This document shows positions 4,741-5,670 of a stretch of DNA of 5,670 nucleotides, piece after piece; positions within the stretch are counted from its first letter, which is position 1, and each line of letters starts with the position of its first letter. Both the position numbers and the translations under genes were made by a program. Below the pieces are notes generated by a model. That model was given only the letters and a program-made list of their open reading frames with translations, was not told the DNA's origin and made no database searches. Source of the DNA: CAZQAA01 sp964591255 (GTDB taxonomy: Bacteria > Desulfobacterota > DSM-4660 > Desulfatiglandales > Desulfatiglandaceae); assembly GCA_964591255.1 (NCBI GenBank), contig CAZQAA010000204.1, forward strand, positions 1 to 5,670, in the 5' to 3' direction.

Positions 4741-5670
4741 ATGAATGTAGGTTCTTGTAATCCAACGTCTGGCACCCGGATGATTCGCCTGTTTTGTTTG
4801 TCAACAATAACTTTTGTTCTTCTCACTACCACTGCATGCGCCGGACCCGGGGTAGAGATTCAATCCTGCATTCTCCGCGACAGGGTAATTGTAACGGATC
4901 ATGTTTTCATGAAAAAGGCCCTTTATGTTGCTTTTAAAATAACGAATGTTCCTTCTGGATTGACAGCCACTAAAGCTAAGGCCCAGTTGTTTTGTGGGGA
5001 TGACTTGCTGTCTAAATCATCAACTATCTCTTATGGTGAAACAACGCTTAATGTTGTCTTCGATCTCCCCTATAAAATTCCGAATGCCCCATATACTATA
5101 AAAGTTTCCTTATATGATCTCAAGGGGCACGTTATTGCCGAATGCTCACGCACTTTGGAAAGGTCCGGACTAAGAAGCAGTCTTGATGCAAAGGCTTCCA
5201 TGAGGCCGGTTGCCTTTGAAGAACTTGTTACGCCAGCTGAACCCGAACATTTTAAATCGACAGCCCGGGATATGGCCAAAGGGTATGTGCTTTTTTGCCG
5301 ATCCTACCTTGAGTATGTGTTTCCGGTTACAAGGCCGTGGGAAAAGGATCTTGTGGATCATCTGTCCCTGACAGTGTGCAGGAACGAATTTGAACCCATT
5401 ACTTTTTCCCTTTACCCGACGAAAGATCTGGGAGAGGTAAAGATAACTATAGAAGACCTGACAGGACCATCAGGTATTATATCAAAGGAGAGGATAGAAG
5501 TGGGGCATGTGGAATTGGTGCAGGACGCCATCGGTTGCCCCAAGGGGACCTTCCGGTATATGCCACGACTCATAAAACGTGGTGACCAGGCTCTTGTTGA
5601 AAAGGGCAAGACAAAGAGGTTCTGGCTAACCTTACGGGTGGACAGGGATGTGATGCCAGGAACCTACTTG
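4741..5670 (+). CDS. Secreted protein with DUF4091/glycoside-hydrolase-associated N-terminal region, 3' end cut by window edge
   Basis: An open frame of 310 codons runs from 4741 to the right edge without a stop. A Sec signal peptide begins at residue 14 (ATG 4780: MIRLFCLSTITFVLL), with a likely signal peptidase I site after Ala-Cys-Ala (32-34). The TTAC sequence could also be read as a weak lipobox. Residues 38-140 alternate hydrophobic and polar like a beta-sandwich. Residues about 196-310, with VTRPWEKD, RNEFEPITFSLYP, DLGEVKITIEDL, FWLTLRVDRDVMPGTY, resemble the accessory beta domain that precedes DUF4091-type or other glycoside-hydrolase-like catalytic modules. The catalytic part would lie beyond the edge. 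The ATG at 4741 is 13 bases after the previous stop; the ATG at 4780 gives a more standard signal peptide. Neither has a clear ribosome site. A role in binding or cleaving glycan is inferred from the domain pattern and the EPS context. Confidence 0.75.
   Translation, partial: MNVGSCNPTSGTRMIRLFCLSTITFVLLTTTACAGPGVEIQSCILRDRVIVTDHVFMKKALYVAFKITNVPSGLTATKAKAQLFCGDDLLSKSSTISYGETTLNVVFDLPYKIPNAPYTIKVSLYDLKGHVIAECSRTLERSGLRSSLDAKASMRPVAFEELVTPAEPEHFKSTARDMAKGYVLFCRSYLEYVFPVTRPWEKDLVDHLSLTVCRNEFEPITFSLYPTKDLGEVKITIEDLTGPSGIISKERIEVGHVELVQDAIGCPKGTFRYMPRLIKRGDQALVEKGKTKRFWLTLRVDRDVMPGTYL

Noticed and set aside
4308..4832. A 174-codon minus-strand open frame opposite the SGNH-like gene
   Set aside because: It overlaps the SGNH block III and block V regions and the start of the next plus-strand gene. 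The plus-strand reading has recognisable motifs and a good ribosome site; the minus-strand reading has neither.
5070..5609. Several short minus-strand open frames near the right edge
   Set aside because: All lie opposite the 310-codon plus-strand frame that starts at 4741 or 4780, which has a signal peptide and a coherent domain pattern.

Overview
The window is a block of six genes, all on the + strand, from a Gram-negative exopolysaccharide (EPS) and exosortase locus. Both ends are cut by the window edge. Base composition is moderate, with no strong GC bias. The gene set (non-hydrolysing UDP-GlcNAc 2-epimerase, DUF3473-type polysaccharide deacetylase, EpsI-domain protein, exosortase) is typical of PEP-CTERM/exosortase EPS loci in Proteobacteria, Nitrospirota, Desulfobacterota, Planctomycetes and relatives. 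I cannot name the organism. In-frame AT-rich heptad repeats in the deacetylase would suit an environmental delta-proteobacterial, Nitrospirota or anammox-type genome, but that is only an impression.

Layout. 1-1116: wecB-type epimerase, missing only its first few codons. 1169-2185: polysaccharide deacetylase of the exosortase-associated type, lengthened by three heptad-repeat tracts. 2265-2912 (possibly from 2244): EpsI/DUF3485 protein. 2912-3790: exosortase with an intact Cys/Arg/His triad, its start overlapping the epsI stop in TGATG. 3828-4727: membrane-anchored SGNH/GDSL-like protein with an unusual block III. 4741-5670: the 5' part of a secreted protein that runs off the right edge. Its C-terminal visible part resembles the beta-rich domain that precedes DUF4091/glycoside-hydrolase-like modules. 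There is no intergenic gap over 60 bases, no convincing terminator, and no tRNA, CRISPR or mobile element, so the block could be one operon.

How the genes may work together. WecB supplies UDP-ManNAc for a polysaccharide. The deacetylase, and perhaps the SGNH-like protein, would adjust acyl groups on that polymer at or outside the inner membrane. The exosortase, probably with EpsI, would process C-terminally tagged exported proteins that travel with the polymer. The last gene encodes an exported protein that may bind or cleave glycan. No PEP-CTERM-type substrate lies in the window.

The features most worth a second look are the in-frame heptad repeats in the deacetylase, the SGNH-like protein with a Lys-Glu-Cys block III, and the truncated secreted protein at the right edge.
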